DNA of 64,000 bases from Henriciella litoralis. Its GTDB lineage: Bacteria > Pseudomonadota > Alphaproteobacteria > Caulobacterales > Hyphomonadaceae. A program made the position numbers and the translations under genes. The notes below the pieces were generated by a model, which searched no databases, was not told the origin of the DNA, and saw only the letters and a program-made list of their open reading frames with translations. Within the stretch, counting starts at the first letter, position 1; every line of letters starts with the position of its first letter. The stretch covers positions 591,615 through 655,614 of the forward strand of contig NZ_NCSS01000004.1 of the NCBI RefSeq assembly GCF_002088935.1, given 5' to 3'. Shown here piece by piece: positions 28,402-37,309 of this stretch.

Positions 28402-28790
28402 GATGCGCCTCCCGCTGCCTTTCGCCATTCCTCGCCGGTCAACGTCAGATCAAGCGAAACACGGTCGTAGAGGACTCGCGGACGCCGCCGGCGCCCTTCC
28501 GGTTCCATCTCGACCAAACCGTATTCGGCCATCTTCTTCAGCGTTCGCGACAAGTTCGATTTGGCGCGCCCAGTCATCTCCGCCAACTCGTCAAGCGAAG
28601 CCGGTGCGCGTTCGGCGATGGTCCGCAACAGTTCGCGATTACCGGCTGACAGCACCTGGGCAAAGGACTCGGTCGATGTGAACCATACCTTCGGATCGTC
28701 CGGCCCCGGCTTTTGCTCGCCGCGGGCGATCCGCATGGTGCGGGCCTTCATCTCCTCATAATCGGCGATGCCGATCTTCAACGTCGTCAT
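28398..28790 (-). CDS. tumA: TumA-like HTH antitoxin
   Basis: The 130-residue protein has a winged-helix domain (TIAERAPASLDELAEMTG, KSNLSRTLKKMAEYGLVEME) of the MarR/HVO_A0114 type, preceded by an N-terminal helix. Its gene directly follows and overlaps the toxin gene by four bases. It matches the antitoxin half of TumE/TumA systems. It also overlaps the recombinase start by four bases, so it may control the recombinase as well as the pair. Confidence 0.8.
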   Translation of the reverse strand: MTTLKIGIADYEEMKARTMRIARGEQKPGPDDPKVWFTSTESFAQVLSAGNRELLRTIAERAPASLDELAEMTGRAKSNLSRTLKKMAEYGLVEMEPEGRRRRPRVLYDRVSLDLTLTGEEWRKAAGGAS

Positions 28791-29146
28791 TGCAGTACGC
28801 CTCGCTCCTTTAACACTGCATCCACCGTCTCCCAGAAATCGACGATCAGGCTCGCGGCATCCTGATAGTCATAGGGACGCACGGTCCGGAGCCGGTGGCG
28901 GTGATCCTGCGGTTCTCCGCGTTTGCGGCGGCCGACAGGATGAGCATTGTCGAAGCCGACAAGCCGCTCGCCGTCAGGTCCGTGCAGCGTCAGCGAATAG
29001 TCGAGCCCATGGGGCTTCTCCGGGCTAACGGGCACGCGCGTAACGACGAACTTCACCCAATGCCTGCTCGCAGGGTCGATGACGAGCACCTGGCCATCGA
29101 GATCGAGCAAGGCGTCAAGGCTCGGATCGTATGTCTCCTCTGTCAT
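28787..29146 (-). CDS. tumE: TumE-like toxin (DUF6516)
   Basis: The 119-residue protein has the block GLDYSLTLHGPDGERLVGFDNAH, the histidine-rich DHRHR and VRPYDYQDAASLIVDFWETVDAVL, characteristic of DUF6516/TumE family toxins; the quoted start motif is YSLTLHG at about residue 49. TumE is believed to act as a translation or RNA-targeting toxin; this is family knowledge, not seen here. It overlaps its upstream and downstream genes by four bases each. Confidence 0.8.
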   Translation of the reverse strand: MTEETYDPSLDALLDLDGQVLVIDPASRHWVKFVVTRVPVSPEKPHGLDYSLTLHGPDGERLVGFDNAHPVGRRKRGEPQDHRHRLRTVRPYDYQDAASLIVDFWETVDAVLKERGVLQ

Positions 29147-29421
29147 ATTAGGTTATCTTTAGATGATAACTTTGTCAAGGAGCCAACCGAACCCAAGGGG
29201 CCGAACAAATCGTCGAACAGATCACCGAACCAGGCCTCAAACACATCCACTTCGGACGAAGTGACCGGCACGCGCTTCAGCCACTCATCGGTGACGCGCC
29301 AGTCGGTCAACTCTGGTTCGGGACGTCCACGCGGCTTCGGTTCCGGAATCTGCGCGTAGTCGTAAAGATCAATTTTTGCCGCGCGCGAACGCTGCCGGCG
29401 TTTGGGTACGGAATTGGACAT
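29143..29421 (-). CDS. Conserved small hypothetical protein before the TA pair
   Basis: ATG 29421 opens a 92-residue frame ending SLTKLSSKDNLI; an upstream start would add 15 residues. It has a basic N-terminus (PKRRQRSRAAK), an R/P-rich linker, a TDWRVTDEWLKRVPVTSSEV block and an aromatic VFEAWFGDLFDDLFG helix. I do not recognise a family. It is the first gene of the four-gene operon with tumE, tumA and the recombinase, each linked by an ATGA overlap, so it may be a regulator or part of the TA unit. Confidence 0.55.
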   Translation of the reverse strand: MSNSVPKRRQRSRAAKIDLYDYAQIPEPKPRGRPEPELTDWRVTDEWLKRVPVTSSEVDVFEAWFGDLFDDLFGPLGSVGSLTKLSSKDNLI

Positions 29422-29580
29422 GAAGCGACTGTGCCGCCCCGTAGTACGCGGAGAAATGCTCCGCATCCGGGTGAAGCGTCAACGGCGGCGAAGACAGGTG
29501 TTCGGCGGTGCTGCGCCAAATGCCTGGCCAATCAAGACGAACATGTTCCCCGATAAAGAGTAAGAGTTCGGCGGCTTTCG

Positions 29581-29619
29581 CCGTGACGGGTTTGGAGGTC
29601 GAGAGAGAGGCTCTCGGCC
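29581..29619 (+). repeat. 39-base leader repeat A with RNA hairpin
   Basis: This leader, beginning CCGTGACGGGTTTGGAGG, ends 22 bases before the DUF932 start. It recurs at 30904-30942 with one change. CGAGAG-AGAGG-CTCTCG (29600-29616) can form a six-base-pair stem in the transcript. Confidence 0.8.
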
Positions 29620-29641
29620 GACCTGTCGCGGAGATTGACCC

Positions 29642-30838
29642 ATGACCAACCTTGAAACCCTGGACGGCCGGCGCGACGCGAGCGGCGGTTACAAAGTCGA
29701 TATCTCGCGCGGAGAGCGGATCGGCCGCGTCTCCTCGGAATGGTTTTCCCGGCCGAATGACGAGCGCTATCTGTCCCTGTCGGAGCTCTACGCGTCGGTG
29801 AAGGGCCGCGCCGAGCGCAGCCGCACGCGGACAGTCGAGAGCGCGGCGATCCGCGTTGAAGCCCATCGCGACGATCCGGAAAACCTGGCGCTCATCCTGC
29901 CCGACGCCGAGGCGCCGGTCGCGCCGACCCATTGGAGCTTCGGCCAGCTCGCCAGCCTAGTCAGCGCGCCGGCGGCCTATCTGCGCCAGCTCCCGGCGCC
30001 GCTTGCGGGCATCAATCTGCAATACGGGCTCACCGCTACCCAAGCCGAGCAGATCAAGACGCTGGAAACCGAGGATGGGCGCACGGAGCTGCGCGCTGTC
30101 ACCGGCCCGGATTATGGCCGCATCTATGACCACGAACTCGTCGCCGCCGTGCAAAAGATCGCAGGCAACGGCATCGGCGATACACGCTGGAAAGTGCCCG
30201 GCACGCTCGACTGGTCGAGCGGCGTCTACAATCCGATGGTCGACATCACCAAGGACACGACCACGCTCTACGCCTCCGACCGAGACGTCTTCCTCTTCCT
30301 GGTCGACGACATGAACCCGATCGAGGCGGGCAAGCTGTCCGACGGATCTCCCGATCTCTATTTCCGGGGCTTCTATTGCTGGAATTCTGAAGTCGGCGCG
30401 AAGACGCTCGGCATCGCCAGTTTCTATCTGCGCGCCGTCTGCCAGAACCGCAATCTCTGGGGCGTTGAGGACTTCCAGGAAATTAGCATCCGACATTCCA
30501 AATACGCCGCCAATCGCTTCGCGCACGAGGCGGCGCCGGCGCTGACCCGCTTCGCTGACTCCTCGCCGCGACCCTTCGTCGAAGGCATTCGAGCAGCGCG
30601 CGAGCGCATCGTCGCCCACAGCGACGATGACCGCACCGACTTCCTCCGCAAACGGGGCTTCTCCAAGGCGGAGACGGCCAGAATCGTCGAGACAGTCCTC
30701 GCCGAAGAAGGTCGGCCGCCGGAGTCCGTATTCGATTTCGTGCAGGGCATCACCGCCGTCGCCCGGTCGAAGCCGCAGCAGGACACCCGGCTCGAAATGG
30801 AGGGCAAGGCGAAGAAGCTCCTCGAGCGCGCGGCGTAG
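29642..30838 (+). CDS. DUF932 plasmid/phage-like protein
   Basis: The 398-residue protein has the DUF932 blocks NLALILPDAEAPVAPTHWSF, LRAVTGPDYGRIYDHELV, DRDVFLFLVDD and GFYCWNSEVGAKTLGIASFY. These proteins are found on plasmids, phages and ICEs, usually near parB and primase genes, and their role is unknown. A repeated leader (29581-29619) lies 22 bases ahead of the ATG. It is followed by the ParB-like gene with a copy of the same leader between them. Confidence 0.85.
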   Translation: MTNLETLDGRRDASGGYKVDISRGERIGRVSSEWFSRPNDERYLSLSELYASVKGRAERSRTRTVESAAIRVEAHRDDPENLALILPDAEAPVAPTHWSFGQLASLVSAPAAYLRQLPAPLAGINLQYGLTATQAEQIKTLETEDGRTELRAVTGPDYGRIYDHELVAAVQKIAGNGIGDTRWKVPGTLDWSSGVYNPMVDITKDTTTLYASDRDVFLFLVDDMNPIEAGKLSDGSPDLYFRGFYCWNSEVGAKTLGIASFYLRAVCQNRNLWGVEDFQEISIRHSKYAANRFAHEAAPALTRFADSSPRPFVEGIRAARERIVAHSDDDRTDFLRKRGFSKAETARIVETVLAEEGRPPESVFDFVQGITAVARSKPQQDTRLEMEGKAKKLLERAA

Positions 30839-30903
30839 CTGCGGCCGGCGCTCCGCCTTTCCGGTCCGTCGCTTCCTCAAGAGGAAGAGGCGGGCCGGGT
30901 TCT

Positions 30904-30942
30904 CCGTGACGGGTTTGGAGGTCGAGAGAGAGGCTTTCGGCC
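30904..30942 (+). repeat. 39-base leader repeat B with RNA hairpin
   Basis: Copy of the leader at 29581-29619, differing by one C to T change. The change lies in the stem and keeps pairing as G-U (CGAGAG-AGAGG-CTTTCG at 30923-30939). It ends 22 bases before the ParB-like start, the same distance as in copy A. Confidence 0.8.
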
Positions 30943-30964
30943 AGCCCGCCCACGGAGAACTGAC

Positions 30965-33022
30965 ATGACCAAGTCTCAGAAAATCACCCTCAGCGCCTCG
31001 CGCGACATCCCCTTCAACAAGCTGGTGCTCAGCCAGTCCAATGTCCGCCGCGTCAAGGCCGGCGTCTCGATCGACGAGCTCGCCGAAGACATCGCCCGGC
31101 GCACGCTTCTGTCCTCGATCACCGTCCGGCCGGTGCTGGATGAGGACGGCGCTGAAACCGGCATGTTCGAGATCCCGGCCGGCGGACGCCGCTACCGGGC
31201 GCTCGAACTTCTGGTCAAGCAGAAGCGGCTGAACCGCACAGCGCCCGTGCCCTGCATCGTGCGCACGGACGGCCTCGCCGAAGAAGACAGTCTCGCCGAG
31301 AATGTTCAGCGTGCGCCGCTTCATCCGCTCGACCAGTTCCGCGCCTTCCAGGCGATGCGCGAGAAAGGCAAGAGCGAGGAAGAAATCGCGGCGGCCTTCT
31401 TCGTCTCGGCGAATGTCGTCAAGCAGCGGCTCAAGCTCGCCGCCATCGCGCCGTCGCTTCTCGACGCCTACGCCGAGGAGGAACTGACCCTCGACCAGCT
31501 CATGGCTTTCACGGTCAATCCCGACCATGAGCGCCAGGAACAGGTCTGGGAGTCGATCAAACGGACTTACGCGAAACAGCCCTATGAAATCCGCCGCATG
31601 CTGACCGAAGGCGCCGTGCGCGCCTCCGACCGGCGGGCGCAGTTCGTCGGGCTCGACGCCTATGAGGCGGCCGCCGGCGCTATCCTTCGCGATCTCTTCC
31701 AGTCCGATGATGGCGGTTGGCTGCAGGATGCAGGCCTGCTTGCGAAACTCGTCGATGAAAAGCTCGAAACCGATGCGGAAGCGATCCGCGCCGAGGGCTG
31801 GAAATGGATCGAGATCGGCACGGACTTTCCCTACGGCCATACCTACGGCCTGCGCCGGATCATCGGCGAGACCGAGCCGATGAGCGAGGACGAGATCGCG
31901 AGCTTCCACGCGCTGAAGGCCGAATACGACAAGCTCGAAGACGAGTACGCCGACGCCGAGGAGTTCCCGGAAGATATCGACACCCGGCTCGGCGAGATCG
32001 AAACGGCGATGGAGGCCTTGCAGGAGCGGCCCGTCCGCTTCGAGCCGGACGAAATCGCCGTGGCCGGCGTCTTCGTCAGCATCGGCCATGACGGCCGTCT
32101 GCGTGTCGAACGCGGCTATGTCCGTCCCGAGGATGAACCTTCCGTCGAATCCGACGGACAGGACGAGGTCGATGGGATGGACGCGTCTGCCGAGGAGGAC
32201 GTCGACGACGTTCCGACCCCCGCCGCCAGCGACGAGGCGGAAGAGGAAGACGATGGCCTGAAGCCGCTCTCCGACCGCCTCGTCATGGAATTGACGGCGC
32301 ATCGCACGCTCGCCCTTCGCGACGCGCTCGCCAACGATCCGCAGACGGCGTTCCTCGCCGCCCTGCACGCGATGACGCTCCGGCTCTTCTATCACTATCC
32401 GCTGGATAGCTGCGTCGAGATCACCCCGCACAGCGCCGGTTTCGGCGCCCAGGCGCCGGGTCTCGGCGACACGGCTTATGCGCTCAGTGTCGACGCCCGC
32501 ACCGAAAACTGGCTCGCGGCACTTCCCAAGGTGCCTGAAGATCTGTGGGACGCACTGGTCGGGTTCGACAGCGACAGCCGTGAGGCGCTGTTCGCGCATT
32601 GTGTCGCCATGACGGTCAATGCCCTTCAGGAGCCCTACAATCGCCGACCGCGGGCACTCGCCCATGCCGATGTGCTGGCGGCGACGCTCGGGCTCGACAT
32701 GGCGGCGGCGGGCTGGACGCCGACGGGCGAGAGCTATCTCGCACGCATCACCAAGGCCCGCATTCTGGAAGCGGTGCGCGAAGCCAAGGGCGACGGGGCG
32801 GCCGACCGCATCGCTGGTCTCAAGAAACCAGAGATGGTCGCGGCGGCCGAAGAGCTTCTCGAAGGAACCGGTTGGCTGCCCGAAGTCCTGCACATGCCGG
32901 CTCTCCCTGAGAGCGAAGCGCAATCGGCGGATAACGGCGGCGAAACGGCCATGGGCGATTCCGTCGTCATCACCGATGATGAAGCTGTCACCGGCAACGC
33001 CTTCGCCACTGCGGCCGAGTGA
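30965..33022 (+). CDS. Large ParB/Spo0J-like protein of the element
   Basis: The 685-residue protein has an N-terminal ParB/Srx fold (VSIDELAEDIARRTLLSSITVRP, FEIPAGGRRYRALELL, SLAENVQRAPLHPLDQFRAF) and a helix-turn-helix stretch (SEEEIAAAFFVSANVVKQRL). From about residue 310 it continues with acidic linkers and an unassigned C-terminal domain of about 230 residues that contains no recognisable motif. Cellular ParB is about 300 residues, so this is a long element-specific version. The cognate ParA gene is not in the window. A clear terminator follows. Confidence 0.9.
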   Translation: MTKSQKITLSASRDIPFNKLVLSQSNVRRVKAGVSIDELAEDIARRTLLSSITVRPVLDEDGAETGMFEIPAGGRRYRALELLVKQKRLNRTAPVPCIVRTDGLAEEDSLAENVQRAPLHPLDQFRAFQAMREKGKSEEEIAAAFFVSANVVKQRLKLAAIAPSLLDAYAEEELTLDQLMAFTVNPDHERQEQVWESIKRTYAKQPYEIRRMLTEGAVRASDRRAQFVGLDAYEAAAGAILRDLFQSDDGGWLQDAGLLAKLVDEKLETDAEAIRAEGWKWIEIGTDFPYGHTYGLRRIIGETEPMSEDEIASFHALKAEYDKLEDEYADAEEFPEDIDTRLGEIETAMEALQERPVRFEPDEIAVAGVFVSIGHDGRLRVERGYVRPEDEPSVESDGQDEVDGMDASAEEDVDDVPTPAASDEAEEEDDGLKPLSDRLVMELTAHRTLALRDALANDPQTAFLAALHAMTLRLFYHYPLDSCVEITPHSAGFGAQAPGLGDTAYALSVDARTENWLAALPKVPEDLWDALVGFDSDSREALFAHCVAMTVNALQEPYNRRPRALAHADVLAATLGLDMAAAGWTPTGESYLARITKARILEAVREAKGDGAADRIAGLKKPEMVAAAEELLEGTGWLPEVLHMPALPESEAQSADNGGETAMGDSVVITDDEAVTGNAFATAAE

Positions 33023-33062
33023 CCGGGAGCCAAGCCCCCCAACGGCTCCCGCAGCCGCCCCT

Positions 33063-33097
33063 GGAGCCCGCCCACTGTGGCGGGCTCCTTCTTTTTT
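33063..33097 (+). terminator. Rho-independent terminator behind the ParB-like gene
   Basis: GGAGCCCGCC (33063-33072), loop CACTGT, then GGCGGGCTCC (33079-33088), a perfect ten-base stem, followed by TTCTTTTTT. It separates the ParB-like and Toprim transcripts. Confidence 0.9.
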
Positions 33098-33118
33098 GCT
33101 CTCAGCATGGAGGCGCAA

Positions 33119-34159
33119 ATGAACAGCGCTGCATCCGAAATCGCACGACGGCTCGGCCGCGAGGCGGAGGCCGTCTGCCGCCATTACCTCTCCAACGGCC
33201 GCAAGCAGGGCCGGTACTGGATCGTCGGCGACATCGAGAACACGTCCGGTCGCAGTCTCTATGTTCGCCTGACGGGACCAGCCCACGGTCCGGGCGCCGC
33301 CGGGAAATGGACAGACGCCGCCACGGGCGAACATGGCGACCTGCTAGATCTCATCGCCGGCGCCCGGCAACTTCGCACCTTCGGCGAGACGCTTGATGAG
33401 GCGCGGCTGTTCCTGAGCCTCCCACGACCCGAACCGCCAACTCGCGAACGCGTGGTCGCACCCACCGGATCGCCGGAGGCTGCACGGCGCCTCTTCTCCA
33501 TGGGAAGATCTGTCGGTGGAACGCTCGCCGAGCGCTATCTTCATCGGCGCGGTCTTTCCGGGCTTGGCGACGCGCCAGCGCTGCGATTTCATCCGTGCTG
33601 CTACTATTGGCGAGAAGGTCAGCCCAAAGACACCCCACCGGAGACCTGGCCTGCATTGCTCGCCAAGGTCACGGACGGGAATGGCAATCTCACCGGCGTT
33701 CACCGCACATGGCTCGACCCGGCGACGGCTCGCAAGGCGCCCCTCGATCCATCACGCAAGGCGATGGGGAACCTGCTCGGCCATGGCGTGCGGATCGGAA
33801 CTGCGAGCGACATCCTCGCTGCTGGCGAAGGGCTGGAAAGCACGCTCTCCGTGCGCATGGCCTTGCCCAACATGCCCGTCATATCCGCGTTGTCGGCCAA
33901 TCATCTCGCCGCGCTGATCCTGCCGACCGGACTTCGGCGTCTCTACATTGCCGCCGACAACGACGAGGCAGGCGCCATGGCGGCGGCCAATCTGGCCGAA
34001 CGCGCAGGAGCCGTCGGTGTCGAGACGATCCGGCTTTTTTCTCTTGGCGGCGACTTCAACGAAGACCTCCGCAAGCTCGGACGGGACGACCTAGGGACGC
34101 ATCTGGGTCAGCAACTGGCCACGACCGACTTCTCACGGTTGCTTTCCGACGAACACTGA
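33119..34159 (+). CDS. DUF7146/Toprim-domain protein
   Basis: The start is ATG 33119 behind a GGAGG site, 22 bases past the terminator. In the 346 residues the N-terminal part has VCRHYLSNGRKQGRYWIVGDI and AAGKWTDAATGEHGDLLDLIA, and the C-terminal Toprim domain shows ILAAGEGLESTLSVRMA with its Glu and RLYIAADNDEAGAMAAANLA (DxD). This is the primase-like protein commonly found on ICEs of this type, probably for element DNA synthesis after transfer. No helicase domain is attached. Confidence 0.88.
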   Translation: MNSAASEIARRLGREAEAVCRHYLSNGRKQGRYWIVGDIENTSGRSLYVRLTGPAHGPGAAGKWTDAATGEHGDLLDLIAGARQLRTFGETLDEARLFLSLPRPEPPTRERVVAPTGSPEAARRLFSMGRSVGGTLAERYLHRRGLSGLGDAPALRFHPCCYYWREGQPKDTPPETWPALLAKVTDGNGNLTGVHRTWLDPATARKAPLDPSRKAMGNLLGHGVRIGTASDILAAGEGLESTLSVRMALPNMPVISALSANHLAALILPTGLRRLYIAADNDEAGAMAAANLAERAGAVGVETIRLFSLGGDFNEDLRKLGRDDLGTHLGQQLATTDFSRLLSDEH

Positions 34160-34475
34160 GCGGCCGAGCAGTCCCGTCACTGGTCTGGTCGCCATCGTCA
34201 GATCACCTCCTAATTCGAGAGCCTCGCCTTCGGCCTTCCGAGAGGAGCGAGACGGAGCGGAGACTGACCGGGCCGGCAACGGCTGCGGCAGCGCTCTTTT
34301 CCGCCGCCGGGCGTAAAGGCCCGGCTTTGCATCGCCAAACAAAAGAGCGCCGCCTTCGCCGTCCTCCGCCTCTGGCTCCGGCCGCCGTGGCGGTGCAGTC
34401 CCGGACAGCCCCCGCTTTCCCGTCGCTCGGGAAGGCCGCGAGAGGCGCGGCTCATGCCGAACAGGAGACGATCCC
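34160..34475. other. Leader/intergenic region with hairpins
   Basis: The 316 bases hold no gene. There is an inverted repeat GCGCTCTTTT (34293-34302) / AAAAGAGCGC (34341-34350), a C-rich stretch AAACAAAAGAGCGCC then GCCGTCCTCCGCC, and a GC-rich hairpin before the DUF2493 ribosome-binding site. Parts resemble the leader of the DUF736 gene near 36400-36530. Confidence 0.6.
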
Positions 34476-35414
34476 ATGACCGCCGAGACCACCGAACCAA
34501 TGGCCAGCTCCGCAACCGCGGCCGTACTCGAAGAATTGCAGCTTTATGGCTATCGGCCTTTCGCCGACGAACCCGACCCGAGACCCTTGCCCGAAGCCGA
34601 CGCCCTCCAGGGTGCGATAGCCGACATCTTCGACGCGCTCGCCGCCACGCTGGAAGACACGCGTCTCGAACCGGATCTCGAAGACCTGCTCTGGTCCGTG
34701 ACCAACCTGTTTCATCGCACAGCGGCCCGCGTCGACCGCGACCTGGACGACAATGAGCAGGCCCAGAAACGCTCGCAGCGCGAACAGGACGGGTCGGAAA
34801 TTCGCTCGGTCGAACTTGAAGCCCTGACGGCGCAAGGAACCACGCTGATCGAGCGGCGCAACGCTTACGAGCTCATGCGCGATATCGCCGCCGACCACTT
34901 CGAGACCCATATCGGTCAGACTTGGCGACCGCACTCGGGATCACGGATCAGTCACCGGACGCTGACGGCGGCCATGATCGACAGCCGCGACTATCTCTCG
35001 GCGAAGCGGCGCGCGGAGATCGAACCCCTCCTGCCAAGCGGACCACGGGTTGCGTTCTCCGGCGGACTGGACGTCACCGACCATCGGGCGATCTGGGATG
35101 CGCTGGACCGTGTGAAGGCCAAGCACGCCGACATGGTGCTCCTGCATGGCGGATCGCCCAAAGGCGCCGAGAAGATCGCCGCGTGCTGGGCCGATAACCG
35201 CAAATGCCAGCAAATCGTCTTCAAGCCGGACTGGAAGCGCCACGGCAAGGCGGCGCCGTTCAAGCGCAACGACGCGCTTCTTGAGGCGATGCCCATCGGC
35301 CTCATCCTCTTTCCGGGGTCGGGAATTACGGACAATCTGGCAGACAAGGCCAAAAAGCTCGGCGTCCCGCTCTTCGATTTCAGGCCGAAGAACAACAAAG
35401 CGCAGGCAGCGTGA
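34476..35414 (+). CDS. DUF2493 (SLOG-like) protein
   Basis: In this 312-residue protein residues 1 to about 165 are helical and acidic, and residues about 185-300 form the DUF2493 nucleotide-binding fold: GPRVAFSGGLDVTDHRAIWDAL, MVLLHGGSPKGAEKIAACWA, VFKPDWKRHGKAAPFKRND and LFPGSGITDNLADKA. The domain is related to the SLOG/YspA family that may bind nucleotide-derived ligands. It is a standard component of these ICEs; its role in conjugation is unclear. Confidence 0.88.
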   Translation: MTAETTEPMASSATAAVLEELQLYGYRPFADEPDPRPLPEADALQGAIADIFDALAATLEDTRLEPDLEDLLWSVTNLFHRTAARVDRDLDDNEQAQKRSQREQDGSEIRSVELEALTAQGTTLIERRNAYELMRDIAADHFETHIGQTWRPHSGSRISHRTLTAAMIDSRDYLSAKRRAEIEPLLPSGPRVAFSGGLDVTDHRAIWDALDRVKAKHADMVLLHGGSPKGAEKIAACWADNRKCQQIVFKPDWKRHGKAAPFKRNDALLEAMPIGLILFPGSGITDNLADKAKKLGVPLFDFRPKNNKAQAA

Positions 35415-35535
35415 TGCCTGAGATGCATCACCTGATGCGCGCGCCGGAAGGTTTCGGCGTGCGCTGCTTTGCGCTATACTTCGAAAAGCGCCGTGGCGGT
35501 TAGTGGAGGCGCTCCATCCATGAAGGAGACCGCCC

Positions 35536-35979
35536 ATGTTTCTGTCCGCATTGCTGAGCGTTGTCGGCCTCGGCTTTCTCTGCTGGCTGTTATTCAGCCT
35601 GGCCGTCTATGCGCTTCCGTTCTTCGTCGCCGTCACTGTCGGCTACTATGCGTTTGAAAACGGCGCGGGGCCGATCGGCGCCATCGCTGTCGCACTATTC
35701 GCCGGCGCAGTCGCTCTTATCCTCGGGCAAGTCGCGTTCGCCACGATACGGTCACCGACCATCCGCCTGGCGATCGGCGCGCTCTATGCCTTGCCGGCCG
35801 GGTTGGCCGGTTTTCACGCGGTCAAGGGTCTCTCTGAGACCGGCGGCGCGGGCGAGACGTGGACCCTCATCTTCGCAAGCATCGGTGCAATCATCGTCGG
35901 CGCGACAGCATGGGTGCGCATCGCATCCCTTGCAGGACCAGAGACGCAGTCCGGCGGTGTCAATTCGCATCATGCTTGA
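35536..35979 (+). CDS. Small multi-pass membrane protein of the element
   Basis: The 147 residues form about four hydrophobic segments (FLSALLSVVGLGFLCWLLFSL, PFFVAVTVGYYAF, IAVALFAGAVALILGQVAFA, IFASIGAIIVGATAWVRIASL) with a conserved-looking IRLAIGALYALPAGLAGFHAVKG loop. I do not recognise a family. A TGAAGGAGA site precedes the ATG. It stands between the DUF2493 gene and a stretch without clear genes. Confidence 0.7.
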   Translation: MFLSALLSVVGLGFLCWLLFSLAVYALPFFVAVTVGYYAFENGAGPIGAIAVALFAGAVALILGQVAFATIRSPTIRLAIGALYALPAGLAGFHAVKGLSETGGAGETWTLIFASIGAIIVGATAWVRIASLAGPETQSGGVNSHHA

Positions 35980-36536
35980 TACGCAGCCACAGACGGCTAA
36001 ATCGCTCACGTCAATGGGGATTCACTCCACGGTTAAGGTTCAGATAAGTGGAAACCGGGATCGTGCTTGACACGTTCCGCAGCCACTTTCGTGCGTTGAA
36101 GGAACATGCCCAATCCGGCCCTTGGCGCGCAAGGTCAGAATGGAGCGGTCTCGTTCAAATCTATCCGGCGTGGTTTTAACTTTTTCTCTGAAACGATGTC
36201 GATCGCTCATCGCCTACGCTCGTTGCCGGCGTTTTTCGACTGTCGCGCTGGCCGGTGACGAACTTCTCCTGAGCCTCATCACCCACGCCCGACACGGCCT
36301 CTCATGGACTGATCTGGCCGGTATCGGCTGACGCCTCGACCGCCTTGGCCGCAACGGCGGAGCCGAACTTTCTTCCCCTGGGCTACGCCCATTCCTCGCG
36401 AAACAAGAAACTCCGTCTCCGCTGTCCTCCGCATACGCTCCGGGTCCTCCGGACTGCGTCGGCGGTCGTCCCGGCCTTGTCGATCTCCATCGAGGCCGCG
36501 ACGGGCGCGGGCTCGAAAGCCAAAAGGAGAACTGAC
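35980..36536. other. Gene-poor stretch before DUF736
   Basis: In 557 bases only short fragments are open, such as a frame beginning near 36066 (MLDTFRSHFRALKEHAQS) that stops after about 37 codons and a frame ending LAGDELLLSLITHARHG at 36331. These look like the debris of a decayed gene. The last 150 bases are the GC-rich leader of the DUF736 gene. Confidence 0.5.
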
Positions 36537-36869
36537 ATGGCCACCATCGGAACCTTCAAGAAGTCCGCCAACGAGTACGTCGGCGAAATCGTCACCCTCA
36601 GCGTTCAAGCGAAGAATGTAAGGATCATCCCGGAAGAGGATCGCGCGAACGACAACGCACCCAGCCACCGCGTCTTCGTCGGCCGAGTCGAGATCGGCGC
36701 CGCCTGGTCCAAGCGCTCGAATGAGGGCCGCGACTATCTGAGCCTCAAGCTCGACGATCCGAGTTTCACCGCTCCGATCTACGCCAACCTCTTCGACGAC
36801 ACCGTCATCGAAGGCGAAGAGAGCTACAGCCTTATCTGGTCGCGGTCACGCCGCCAGAGCGGCGATTGA
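36537..36869 (+). CDS. DUF736 protein, copy 1
   Basis: Start ATG 36537 follows AAAAGGAGAACTGAC. The 110 residues have the DUF736 pattern ATIGTFKKSANEYVGEIVTL, HRVFVGRVEIGAAWSKRSNEGRDYLSLKLDDPSFTAPIYANLF compressed around W.....G..YlS. DUF736 proteins of about 110 residues are markers of plasmid and ICE backbones; their function is unknown. A second copy lies at 40067-40414. Confidence 0.9.
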   Translation: MATIGTFKKSANEYVGEIVTLSVQAKNVRIIPEEDRANDNAPSHRVFVGRVEIGAAWSKRSNEGRDYLSLKLDDPSFTAPIYANLFDDTVIEGEESYSLIWSRSRRQSGD

Positions 36870-36877
36870 CGCCCCGA

Positions 36878-36908
36878 CAGCCCCGCCCGGTCTTCCCAGG
36901 CGGGGCTG
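36878..36908. terminator. Bidirectional terminator-like hairpin
   Basis: CAGCCCCGCC (36878-36887) and GGCGGGGCTG (36899-36908) form a perfect ten-base stem with an eleven-base loop between the convergent DUF736 and XRE genes. No strong T-run is present. Confidence 0.6.
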
Positions 36909-36911
36909 CCA

Positions 36912-37139
36912 TCATGCCTCTCGGCTTTTCCGCTGATCGTCCAAGAGTTCGGCCGGTTTGACGTCAAGTGCCTCGGCCACGTGCCAGAGGGTGATGATAG
37001 TGACGTTCTGCTGCCCGCGTTCCATCGCGCTTATATGAGCGCGGTCAACGCCCATCCTATCCGCCAGAGCGGCCTGGCTGAGGCCGGCTTTTTCCCTAAA
37101 ATACTGAAGGTTCGCGCCAAATACTTCCCGAATATCCAT
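36912..37139 (-). CDS. XRE-family HTH regulator
   Basis: The 75-residue single-domain repressor-like protein begins MDIREVFGANLQYFREKAG; its helix-turn-helix is LSQAALADRMGVDRAHISAME, followed by ITLWHVAEALDVKPAELL. Such small HTH proteins control transfer or excision genes in this element family. It is divergent from the DUF2285 gene and convergent with DUF736. Confidence 0.88.
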   Translation of the reverse strand: MDIREVFGANLQYFREKAGLSQAALADRMGVDRAHISAMERGQQNVTIITLWHVAEALDVKPAELLDDQRKSREA

Positions 37140-37309
37140 CCGCCAGTAAAATGCGGGTCGCGTATTTTAATGCGACGCACTATAATACGCGGCGAACGAC
37201 GCGGCCGCCACGAAGCTGCAACCAACCCGGCGACGTTTGCGCCGCCTGCGCTTGCTAGGTTATGGTTTCCAGTTCATTAATAATATGGGCCAACTTGCAA
37301 GGATTTCGC

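Noticed and set aside
29957..33334. Minus-strand open frame of 1125 codons across DUF932, ParB-like and Toprim genes
   Set aside because: It spans three well-supported genes and a terminator on the other strand; it is produced by codon bias and shows no domain.
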